Below are positions 25,235 through 33,234 of a DNA stretch of 64,000 bases, one piece after another (position 1 is the stretch's first letter; every line of letters begins with the position of its first letter). The DNA is taken from NCBI GenBank assembly GCA_965208275.1, contig OZ242331.1:2480001-2544000 (forward strand), written 5' to 3'. The DNA comes from Bin5 sp022827195 (lineage in GTDB: Bacteria; Chloroflexota; Anaerolineae; Caldilineales; Caldilineaceae). The notes under the pieces are model-generated. The model made no database searches and had not been told where the DNA came from. It saw only the letters and a program-made list of their open reading frames with translations. The position numbers and the translations under genes are program-made.

Positions 25235-26416
25235 TCAGGTTGCGGGCCCGTCACCCCAATCCGGAATCGACAGGATCTCGCCGTCGCGCATGGCTGACTT
25301 GTGCGCCATGACGCCTGCGACCATGTAGCGCACGGCCGACCAGACGTGAATGGCGGGCTGCCGTTCCTGTGCAACCGCCTCGACAAACTCGTGTACGAGG
25401 TAGGGGTGGGAGCCGCCGTGCCCGCCGTACACCTCGGAGGTCCTGCTGACGGCGCGGAAGGCGTCCTCCACGTCCTGTGGCAGCGGGACTCGCATCTGTT
25501 CGGGCGTCAGGGGCGTGCTTCCCTCTTTGTCGCACCAGTGGCTGTTTTCGAAGCTGCCCTGGGTGCCGTAGATGCGAAAGATCTCGCGCCCGCGCATACC
25601 GATTTCGCGCAGTTCGCAGACGCGCATGGTCGAGCCGTTGCTCATGTAGAAGAGGGCGGTCTCGTTGCTGAAGGCCTCGCTTTCGTCGATGTAGTATGGA
25701 TCCTGGGTGCGATTGGCGAAGCCCCAGGCGCAGACTTTGAGGGGGCGGGCGTTCATTACGCTTATCGGCCCGCTGGTGGAGTGGGTGGGATAGTGCATGG
25801 GGCCGCCGCGGACACCCCTGCGCCTGTAGGATTCGCGCGCCTGCAGCCATTCCCGGCCGGCGGCGCCGGCCTGCCTGTGGGCCTGCACCTCGCGGAGATT
25901 GCTGCCGAGGCTGTCGACGTCGTGCATATATTCGCCCTCGGAATAGACAAAGCTGCCGAAGTCGCCTTCGGCGGCGCGGCGGCGGCAGTAGATTGCCTCG
26001 GCGCGATAGTAGGTGGTCTCCCCCAACATGTAGAGCTGCCCGGTGCGTTCGGCGGTCTGCACCAGCCGGTCGCACCAGTCGAGAATCTCATCGCCGTCGG
26101 GCACGGTAATGATGGGGACGGCGCTGTAGACGTGCTTGCCGGCCTCCATCGCCTGGACCGCCTGCGGTGCGTGGAGCCAGTGTTGGGTGAAGATGGCGAC
26201 GGCGTCCAGATCGCTTTTGCAGATCTCGTCGAGGGAGGCGTAGGTGTCGCGCGGGTCAAACTTTGCCTGCCAGTGTTCCTGGCCGGCGAGCCTGGCGATG
26301 CGTTCCGGTTCGCGGTCGCAGAGGGCGATGCGGTCGACCAGCGGGTGGCTCATAAACATGTCGGCAAAGGAGCGACCGAAAGCCCCTAACCCGACCAGCC
26401 CAAGGCTAATGCCCAT
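25235..26416 (-). CDS. Gfo/Idh/MocA family oxidoreductase
   Basis: A 393-residue NAD(P)-dependent dehydrogenase of sugars or inositols. The N-terminal Rossmann motif is LGLVGLGAFGRSFADMF. The nucleotide domain continues to about residue 125, with VAIFTQHWLHAPQAVQAMEAGKHVYSAVP in two stretches matching the family pattern (usually EKP after the Lys-His-Val; here SAVP, so the usual EKP lysine is missing). The C-terminal domain is the usual alpha/beta sheet. GAGGAGAAACT precedes the ATG. It is convergent with the pncC unit and divergent from the alcohol dehydrogenase. The variant EKP site may mean a changed role. Confidence 0.87.
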   Translation of the reverse strand: MGISLGLVGLGAFGRSFADMFMSHPLVDRIALCDREPERIARLAGQEHWQAKFDPRDTYASLDEICKSDLDAVAIFTQHWLHAPQAVQAMEAGKHVYSAVPIITVPDGDEILDWCDRLVQTAERTGQLYMLGETTYYRAEAIYCRRRAAEGDFGSFVYSEGEYMHDVDSLGSNLREVQAHRQAGAAGREWLQARESYRRRGVRGGPMHYPTHSTSGPISVMNARPLKVCAWGFANRTQDPYYIDESEAFSNETALFYMSNGSTMRVCELREIGMRGREIFRIYGTQGSFENSHWCDKEGSTPLTPEQMRVPLPQDVEDAFRAVSRTSEVYGGHGGSHPYLVHEFVEAVAQERQPAIHVWSAVRYMVAGVMAHKSAMRDGEILSIPDWGDGPAT

Positions 26417-26734
26417 AGTTTCTCCTCTCAGCTTTTGCGGACGTGCGGCGCGTGCGGCGCGGCGACGGGTTCGAAGGTCTTTGCAGGCGGCAGCGCGTGC
26501 ATAGCGGGTCGCCTGTTTCGGGTACGGAACAGGTAAATTCTAACACGGCTGGCGAGGGGCCGAAACCGCTACGGCCTGTCTCGTTCCGCCTGTTCACCGG
26601 TGCCGGCAGGCGTGTGCTGCACGTGCGGCGGCGGCGCGGTCCTGCTTAGTGCATATCCTGATAATCAATTATGATAGGCGCTGTCCAGACTGCACAATGA
26701 GGAGCGAGTCAGCCTTCATATAGGGAGGGATGCG
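26417..26734. other. Divergent intergenic region
   Basis: About 320 bp between the MocA-type gene and the alcohol dehydrogenase. A TATGAT hexamer near 26668 with TTAGTG 18 bp upstream is a possible promoter for the dehydrogenase. A strong AGGGAGG ribosome site lies 7 bp before its ATG. No gene seen. Confidence 0.4.
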
Positions 26735-27802
26735 ATGAAAGCCGCCATACTTTACGCGCCGAATACGCCTGTGGCCGTAATGGAAGTTGAGATTGACGAT
26801 CCGCAGGAGGGTGAGGTCCTATTGGATGTTGTGGGGGCGGGCGTGTGCCACAGTGATTACCACTACGTGACCGGGCACAGGACGATCCGGAAGGCGCCCA
26901 TGGTGCTTGGGCATGAAGGGGCGGGCACGGTGCGCGCGGTTGGTCCGGGGGTACGGGAATTCGCGCCTGGAGACAAGATTATACTCTCGTTGGATGCGAT
27001 GTGCGGCAGCTGCCGCAACTGTTCGAATGGCCGCCCCGCGCTGTGCGAGACGTACCGACCGGAGGCAGTGAGCCGCATGAGTCTTGCGGGGGAGCCGCTC
27101 TATCATGGCCGGCCGACGTTCGTCGAGCAGACGCTGGTCCAGGCGGATGCCTGCGTCAAGGTGCCGGACGACACTGCGCTGGAGTCGGCCTGTCTCGTGA
27201 GCTGCGGGATCATAACGGGTATTGGGGCGGTGGTGAACCGGGCGAAGGTCGAGACGGGTGCGTCGATGGCTGTGTTTGGCTGCGGCGGCGTCGGATTGAA
27301 CGTGATTCAGGGTGGTGTGCTGGCCTCGGCGGGCAAGATCATTGCGGTCGATACGGTGCCCTATAAGCTGGAGCTGGCGGAGCAGATGGGCGCGACGCAC
27401 TTCATAAACAGCGCGCAGGAGGACCCGGTCCAGCGGATTATGGATATAACGGGGGGCGGAGCGGATTACGCCTTTGAGGTGGTTGGATTTCCTTCGATCG
27501 TGCGGCAGGCGATCGACTGTGTGCGGATGACGGGGACGGCGGTGGTGGTGGGCGTACAGCCGCAGGGGCAGGATGTCACGGTCGAGGGCTTTCATTTGCT
27601 TGAAGACAGGGCGTTGATCGGCGCGTTTCACGGTGCGGCGCGGCCGCGGGTTGACTTTCTGTGGATTCTTGACCTGTATAAACAGGGAAAGATCATGATC
27701 GACGAGCTGATTTCGCGCTACCGGCCGCTCGACGAGATCAACGAGGCGTTCGCGGACATGGCGCAAGGCAAGGTGGCGCGGACGGTGCTCGTGTTTGATT
27801 GA
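26735..27802 (+). CDS. Zinc-dependent alcohol dehydrogenase (MDR family)
   Basis: A 355-residue medium-chain dehydrogenase. Catalytic zinc ligands are in GAGVCHSDYHYVTG and GHEGAGTV; the four structural-zinc cysteines are present in MCGSCRNCSNGRPALCE. The nucleotide loop is VFGCGGVGLNVIQGG, and the following acidic residue in IIAVDTVPYK points to NAD rather than NADP. It closely follows the class III/Zn-ADH plan including a predicted substrate lid. Likely oxidises an alcohol or aldehyde adduct; the substrate is not readable. It is followed 76 bp later by a DapA-family gene on the same strand. Confidence 0.92.
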   Translation: MKAAILYAPNTPVAVMEVEIDDPQEGEVLLDVVGAGVCHSDYHYVTGHRTIRKAPMVLGHEGAGTVRAVGPGVREFAPGDKIILSLDAMCGSCRNCSNGRPALCETYRPEAVSRMSLAGEPLYHGRPTFVEQTLVQADACVKVPDDTALESACLVSCGIITGIGAVVNRAKVETGASMAVFGCGGVGLNVIQGGVLASAGKIIAVDTVPYKLELAEQMGATHFINSAQEDPVQRIMDITGGGADYAFEVVGFPSIVRQAIDCVRMTGTAVVVGVQPQGQDVTVEGFHLLEDRALIGAFHGAARPRVDFLWILDLYKQGKIMIDELISRYRPLDEINEAFADMAQGKVARTVLVFD

Positions 27803-27878
27803 ACGGGATGGAAATTACGGCCTGAAGAGCGGAAAGGACGTGACGGCTCCAGCGTGACAAGCACAACTCGGGATTCCA

Positions 27879-28790
27879 ATGCCAATGACAAGTGAACTGC
27901 GCGGCCGGCTGTCCGGCCCGGTGATGTCGCTGCATACGCCATTTTGTGCGGACGGCACGATTGATTTTGGCGGTCTGCGCGGGCTGGTGGAGCGGGGCAT
28001 TGCGGCCGGCAGCACAGTGATGCTGCTGACCTACGGGGACAGCCTGTACTCGTTGCTGACCGACAGCGAGGTAGGAGAAGTGACGAGGGTCGTTGCGGAG
28101 CAGACGGCGGGGCGGGCGGCGGTTGTGGCGGCTGACCGCGTGTGGTGGACCGGCAAGACGGTCGAGTTTGCCCGTTACGCCGGGGATGTCGGCGCGGACC
28201 TGCTGATGGTCCTGCCGCCGGATTGGGCCCGGTCATGCACGGCAGGGACCTTGGTGGACCACTATGCGGCGGTGGCCGAGGAATTGCCGGTCATGGTGGT
28301 GACGAATGTGTTCGGCCGTTCGCCGTCGATGGGGCTGGAGGTGCTGGGCAGATTGCGGGACTGCGTGCCGGGTGTCGTAGCAATCAAGGATGACCTGGTT
28401 GGGGCGTTTGCGCGCGAGATGGCGCTGCTTCTGCACGGAGAGTGGTCGATCATTTCCGGCGGGCAGAAGGAGAACCATTTTGACCTGGTCCATTACGGCT
28501 GCGACGGTTATCTGTCGACTTTCGTCGCGTTTGCGCCTCGGATCACTCGGGCCTACTGGCAGGCCGTCCAGAGCGAAGATTGGGGAACGGCTGCGGGCAT
28601 AATACGCGACTTCGACATGCCTTTCTTCGACTCGATCCTCGGTATGCCTGGCAGTTTTGACGCGGCTCTGCACGGCATCTATGAACTGTTTGGAATTTCT
28701 CAGCGCTGGCGCCGTCCGCCGTACTATTCGCTGAGCGATGAAGAGATGGAGGAGCTGGCGCAGCTCCTCAGCGACCTCAAACTGGCGTAG
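27879..28790 (+). CDS. DapA/NAL-superfamily aldolase or dehydratase
   Basis: A 303-residue TIM-barrel Schiff-base enzyme. The active lysine is K170 in VVAIKDDL. An N-terminal SLHTPFCADGTIDFGGLRGL segment is typical of the family (the usual TPF start and the helix for oligomerisation). The YGDSLYSLL segment replaces the usual GTTGE loop, and the catalytic Tyr of DapA is not in its usual place (VVTNVFGR), so it is unlikely to be true DHDP synthase. A sugar-acid or keto-acid lyase/dehydratase is more likely, in line with its dehydrogenase neighbours. The start is uncertain between 27879 and 27885. Confidence 0.82.
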   Translation: MPMTSELRGRLSGPVMSLHTPFCADGTIDFGGLRGLVERGIAAGSTVMLLTYGDSLYSLLTDSEVGEVTRVVAEQTAGRAAVVAADRVWWTGKTVEFARYAGDVGADLLMVLPPDWARSCTAGTLVDHYAAVAEELPVMVVTNVFGRSPSMGLEVLGRLRDCVPGVVAIKDDLVGAFAREMALLLHGEWSIISGGQKENHFDLVHYGCDGYLSTFVAFAPRITRAYWQAVQSEDWGTAAGIIRDFDMPFFDSILGMPGSFDAALHGIYELFGISQRWRRPPYYSLSDEEMEELAQLLSDLKLA

Positions 28791-28850
28791 CCGAGGCTGT
28801 TAGGCGGCGACGCGCGCCAGGCCGGGCAGGTCGCAATGCCCGCTCGCAGC

Positions 28851-30404
28851 TCAGTGTGGTCTCGTTTGCGGCGGCCCGGTGTCCACGGAAAAGGCCAGGG
28901 CGTCGAAGTTTCGGCGCACCAGGTCGAAGCGCAGGCCGGCACTCGCGGGATCGTTGCACAGGTTATTGAACTCGCCCGGATCCTCCTGCAGGTCGTAGAG
29001 CTCCCCTTGTTCGTGTCCGTGATAAACGACGACCTTGTAGCGCCGGTCGCGGTACATGGTAGCGAAGCTGCCTTCGTAGTCGTCGCGGCCGGGCGCGTCC
29101 GGGTTCAGCGCGCGGTAGTATTCGCAGCGGACGAATTCGCGATGTTGATGCGGGTCGGCCAGTCCCTGCAGGATCGGGAGCAGCGACCTTCCTTGCATGC
29201 CTTGCGGGAGTGGCAGGCCGGCCAGTTCAAGAATTGTGGGTGCAATGTCGATCAGCTCGACCAATGCCTCGCTGACAAAGCCGGCTCCGGGCTCGGACTT
29301 TTCTGACTCCGGCGCAGGTGAGGCTTCGGTGCCGGCGGAAGGCTCGGCGTCGTCCGTGGAGTCGTTTTCTGCAGCTGTTGGGGACCCTTCGTCACCCGCG
29401 GCGGCATCGGGCGGGGTCTCGGCGGGAGTGGGGAAGTTGGCGGGCCAACTGATGATCAGGGGCACGCGCACCAGGCCCTCGTAGAATCGGCAGCCTTTCA
29501 AGAGGAGGCCATGGTCGCCCAGCATCTCGCCGTGGTCGCTGGTGAAGATGATTACCGTGTTTTCTCGCTGCCCGGTTTCTTCCAGTGCATCGAGCAGGCG
29601 ACCGACATTCTCATCGATCAGCTCGATCATGGCGTAGTAGGCGGCTATGACCTCGCCGGCCTTGAACTCTTCGGGGCGCCGGGCCGTATTCTGAAAGTCT
29701 CCGGGAATCGCCTTCTGGGTGGTCAGATCGGAATCGCGGAAGAGCGGCGGCGGCACATTGGCGGAATTGTAACGGTCGAGGTATTCCTGCGGGGGATCGA
29801 AGGGCGCGTGGGGGTCGAAGACGTTTACGCTCATGAGCCAGGGGCCTTTGCGCCTCTTTTCGGAGATGAAGTCGATGGCACGATCCGTGCACCAGGTCGT
29901 CTGGTGCAGGTCGGGCGGGATTGAGGCCGGGTCTTCGCGCAGGTCTCGCAAGGCATAGCCCTGGGCAGACAGCCAGTCGGCGTAGGCGTGGCCGGAGGGG
30001 TAGCGGTCCTGCGGATCGTGGCTCCAGTGAAAGACGCGGTAGCCGTCTTCGTGCGGCCGCGGTTCTTCGCGCCCGTGGGCGCCGGCAAGGTGAAACTTGC
30101 CACTGAGGCCGCAGTCGTAGCCTTTGTCGGCCAGCAGTTTTGTGATCAACGGCGCGCCCTCGCCCCACTCTTCATTGCCGTTCATGCAGGCGCGTACATT
30201 GGCGGGGTAGCGACCGGTCAGGAAGCTGGCGCGGCTTGGCGTACAGATTGGGCTCTGACAGAATGCGTGGGTAAAGGCGACACCTTCGGCGGACAGACGA
30301 TCCAAATTGGGTGTTCTGATGTGTGAATTGCCGAGGGCTTGCACGGTGTCGAAGCGCTGTTGATCGGTACAGAACCAGAGAATGTTGGGGCGGTTTTGGG
30401 CCAT
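28851..30404 (-). CDS. Type I sulfatase
   Basis: A 517-residue sulfatase of the alkaline phosphatase superfamily. The formylglycine motif is C54-T-P-S-R58, preceded by QSPI, so it needs a formylglycine-generating enzyme or equivalent. Metal ligands are visible in CTDQQRFDT at the start and FTSDHGEMLGDHG mid-protein. ATG 30404 follows GGAGAG; a GTG one codon upstream is also open. There is no signal peptide, suggesting a cytoplasmic enzyme. Residues about 320-376 are an acidic Ala/Ser/Glu/Pro-rich insertion, unlikely to be folded. Probably acts on a sulfated carbohydrate or sulfated small molecule. Confidence 0.92.
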   Translation of the reverse strand: MAQNRPNILWFCTDQQRFDTVQALGNSHIRTPNLDRLSAEGVAFTHAFCQSPICTPSRASFLTGRYPANVRACMNGNEEWGEGAPLITKLLADKGYDCGLSGKFHLAGAHGREEPRPHEDGYRVFHWSHDPQDRYPSGHAYADWLSAQGYALRDLREDPASIPPDLHQTTWCTDRAIDFISEKRRKGPWLMSVNVFDPHAPFDPPQEYLDRYNSANVPPPLFRDSDLTTQKAIPGDFQNTARRPEEFKAGEVIAAYYAMIELIDENVGRLLDALEETGQRENTVIIFTSDHGEMLGDHGLLLKGCRFYEGLVRVPLIISWPANFPTPAETPPDAAAGDEGSPTAAENDSTDDAEPSAGTEASPAPESEKSEPGAGFVSEALVELIDIAPTILELAGLPLPQGMQGRSLLPILQGLADPHQHREFVRCEYYRALNPDAPGRDDYEGSFATMYRDRRYKVVVYHGHEQGELYDLQEDPGEFNNLCNDPASAGLRFDLVRRNFDALAFSVDTGPPQTRPH

Positions 30405-30510
30405 CACGGGCTCTCCGTCACACTTGCGATTGTTGGTTTTTCCCCGTTAGTTGCTGTCTTTCTGAGTTTCAGATACGCTGCCGGTGATCGCGGAATCTTT
30501 ACAAAAGCCT

Positions 30511-31074
30511 TCACTCATTTTGCGAGAGCGTGCCGAAGACCCTGATATCGCGCCATGCTACCCAACTGGGGCTGTCCCGGGTCAGAAACAGCGCCTGTTC
30601 GACATTCAGCGGTGGAAGTATCGGCAATTCAAGAGTCTGCCCGTCTTCGGTGAAAAGATCTGCCATGCGGGAGTGAAGCGTCCAGACGCCAGATCCGTTT
30701 TCGAGCCACACTTCGTGGGTCGTTGGGCCGGCCGGCGACTGGGTGACAACCAGTTCTATTTTGTCGACTGTGTATGTATTGTCAAGGAGCACTTGAATCC
30801 AATGCGACGGGTCGCCCCCGGCGCTCCACATTGTTTCCTCGTCGCCGTCGAACGCAAGATGGGCAAGCTCGCTGTGATTGGAGGCACGTGCGACGCCTGA
30901 CGGGGCGACATTGGAACTCGATTGCGGCGGAGGCGCTGCCTCCACCTGCATTTGGGCGAGACGCAGTGTGAGAATGGAATCTGCAGCTATCGAAAAAGGC
31001 GGTGGGGCCAGCGTGCAGGCCGCGACAGCGAACAGGCCGACAAGGCTGATTGCCAATAACTTAAGGTTTATCAT
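30511..31074 (-). CDS. Lipoprotein with F5/8 type C (discoidin) domain
   Basis: A 187-residue lipoprotein. The signal peptide ends in AVAAC with C20 lipidated. The remaining ~150 residues form a discoidin-like jelly roll: AFDGDEETMWSAG (the typical DGD..T.W start), HWIQVLLDNTYTVDKIEL, and a final RDIRVFG strand. Such domains bind carbohydrates or membranes. AAAGGACG precedes the ATG. It lies just downstream of the membrane-protein locus and may display a binding site on the cell surface. No catalytic residues. Confidence 0.82.
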   Translation of the reverse strand: MINLKLLAISLVGLFAVAACTLAPPPFSIAADSILTLRLAQMQVEAAPPPQSSSNVAPSGVARASNHSELAHLAFDGDEETMWSAGGDPSHWIQVLLDNTYTVDKIELVVTQSPAGPTTHEVWLENGSGVWTLHSRMADLFTEDGQTLELPILPPLNVEQALFLTRDSPSWVAWRDIRVFGTLSQNE

Positions 31075-31286
31075 CTGCCGTCGTCCTTTCCGTTTGTCTC
31101 CAGGACCGAGTACGGGAGGTCTTGAAATGCGTCGGGTGAAGGGACATTTTGGTCAAAACTGCCACATGTTCGGAGCCGATGGCATTGGACAGGCATCTCC
31201 CGTAGTCTTCGATTCGCAGCGGTCGTATTTGCACAAGAGTGAGCAGCGAGGGCCGTTACCTATTCGCCGGTGGCCTGGCATCTGCG

Positions 31287-33170
31287 TCACGACCGCAGGT
31301 GGTAGACGATGAAACGCGGGTATGGGGCGTCGTCAATGATGATCTCGCCGTCGGGGTAGAGTTCTTTGAGGCGGTCGATCTCTTTGGCGTATGCCCCGAC
31401 GAGGAGATAGGTGACCGGCCCTTCGTGGACCTTTTCGAATTCAAACGTACCGAATTCCCGCGAACGGTCCATCCCTTGACTGGCGGGGTGCAGAAAGCGG
31501 ACGCTTTCGTAGTTGAAGCTCCACCTGCCTGAGTAAAAGTAGATCGTGCCCGGGTTCTGAAACGAGTGTGCAGCAGCCAGGGCGTCTACGTGATCGGGGA
31601 CGAAGGCAAATTTGACGGTCGGACTTTGCGCCAACTCTCCAAAATAGTATCTAACGTTCCAGACGCTGCTGACGGCCAGCGTTAAGGCTACGCCTGCCAT
31701 TGCGATATTGCGGCCTTCTGTCCCAAATCTGCGGTTGACAAGACGAACGAGTTCGGCGGCGCCAATCGCGGCCAGAGCGGCAATGAACGGGACTGCCGCG
31801 ATGCTGCGTCTCAAGGTCCCGGACTCTGGCAGGGCAAAGAGTTGTGCGAGCATGGCCAGGATAACTACCAGCGCAGCGAGCAGGTAGGGCGGGCTCCTCC
31901 ATTTTCTGATGGACAGTGCAAGCCCAAGGTAAGCCAGCGCCGCGATTCCCAGGTCAAGCGGGCCTGCGCCGCCCGTGCCGTCCACGCCATCCGACCTCAG
32001 CTGCCTGGCGAGGACGGTCAATGATTCCCATGCACGCGTGGCGAAGAAGGAGGCCCTTTGGGCGAAGTCTCCGGCCTGCGGGTACTCATGCGAGCGAAAT
32101 ACGGACGCCATGCTTGTTCGGTGCATGTAGACATCCCAGTTTTCGGACAGGAAAAGGAGAAAAGGGGTCGAAACGAGCAGCGCCCCAAATGCATAGAAAG
32201 CCAAGGTGACAAGAGTATTTGCAATCGTGTCCCGCTTGAGAAGGAGGTAGACCGCGAGAGTCCCGGCGACCGCGGCGAAGAAGGCGGGGAAAGCGAGGTA
32301 TGTGTAGGGTACGAGACCCAAAGCGGCACCGGCGGCCAGCCAGTGCCAGCGACTCTGCCTGCGCATCGCCCAGAGCAGGGCAGCGCCGGCGACCGGGGCG
32401 ACAAGAGAGAGTGACACAAGCTGATAGCCCATGCGGCTGAAATGCAGGTGCCAGTAACTAACCGTCAGGACGGTGGCTCCAAGCAGGGCGACCCAGCGCC
32501 CGAAACCCAGTCGGAGGAGCAGATGGGTCGCGGGGACGGCGGCGATTCCCAAGAGCGCCATTGAGAGGCGAACGGAGAAGATTGAGGCATCCAGAAGCAA
32601 GAAGGTGAGAGCAGTCAGGTAGATAGGTCCGGTCATATTCCCCAGCGCGCCGGGCGTGTAGACGCCTATCCAGCCTTGATCAAGGATGCGCAGGGCGTCG
32701 ATTCCGTTCCAGGCTTCGTCGCCGTTGAATCCGTCAGGTATGTCGCCCAGGCGGTAGATCCGCAGAAAGGCGGCCAGCGCGGTGAGGAAAACGACTGCGA
32801 GCAACTCCCACCGGTTGCGCCGCGTCCATGCGCGCAGGAAGGCCCTGTTCCACTGCCACTGCGGAGGGGGTACATCCCAGAAAATGCCGAATGCACGGGA
32901 CTTTCGGCGCGCTACTGATTTCGCGTGCGATTCAGGACCAACAGGGCCAGGGCGGGATGCTCTTGCTGGGCGGCTGACAGTCGATTGCGCGGATTCCGGC
33001 CGTGCCAAGTCGCTAAGGGGTGCGCCGCAGTCGTCGCAGAATTGAAAGGCGCCGGGATTGTTGGTGCTGCAGTTGGGGCAGTTGCGCCTGAGCGGAGTGC
33101 CACAGGACCCGCAGAAGTCGGCCGTTGGACGATTGCGGTACTCGCAGTTGAAGCAGAGGGTTAGCTGCAT
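31287..33170 (-). CDS. PMT/GT39-type glycosyltransferase with N-terminal double zinc ribbon
   Basis: A 627-residue membrane protein. Residues 1-50 hold two zinc ribbons with cysteines at 6, 9, 20, 23 and 31, 34, 45, 48. A basic linker leads to about 10-12 hydrophobic helices. The first outside loop has GFNGDEAWNGIDALRIL; the DE pair is the metal/sugar site of PMT/ArnT-like GT39 enzymes, which transfer sugars from polyprenyl-phosphate carriers. The C-terminal outside domain includes GTIYFYSGRWSFNYES. It is the last gene of the eight-gene minus-strand block, 64 bp after its close paralogue. Confidence 0.83.
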   Translation of the reverse strand: MQLTLCFNCEYRNRPTADFCGSCGTPLRRNCPNCSTNNPGAFQFCDDCGAPLSDLARPESAQSTVSRPARASRPGPVGPESHAKSVARRKSRAFGIFWDVPPPQWQWNRAFLRAWTRRNRWELLAVVFLTALAAFLRIYRLGDIPDGFNGDEAWNGIDALRILDQGWIGVYTPGALGNMTGPIYLTALTFLLLDASIFSVRLSMALLGIAAVPATHLLLRLGFGRWVALLGATVLTVSYWHLHFSRMGYQLVSLSLVAPVAGAALLWAMRRQSRWHWLAAGAALGLVPYTYLAFPAFFAAVAGTLAVYLLLKRDTIANTLVTLAFYAFGALLVSTPFLLFLSENWDVYMHRTSMASVFRSHEYPQAGDFAQRASFFATRAWESLTVLARQLRSDGVDGTGGAGPLDLGIAALAYLGLALSIRKWRSPPYLLAALVVILAMLAQLFALPESGTLRRSIAAVPFIAALAAIGAAELVRLVNRRFGTEGRNIAMAGVALTLAVSSVWNVRYYFGELAQSPTVKFAFVPDHVDALAAAHSFQNPGTIYFYSGRWSFNYESVRFLHPASQGMDRSREFGTFEFEKVHEGPVTYLLVGAYAKEIDRLKELYPDGEIIIDDAPYPRFIVYHLRS

Positions 33171-33234
33171 CGGCGTTTTCGAAATCGCTGGTTGGGCTCA
33201 ACTGGAATCCCGGCCCTGTTTGCGGTTGCTTCGG

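Noticed and set aside
25301..26389. Long plus-strand reading frame (362 codons) opposite the MocA-type gene
   Set aside because: Glycine/alanine/valine-rich translation with no family motifs; it is the antisense shadow of a high-GC3 gene with a clear Rossmann motif and ribosome site.
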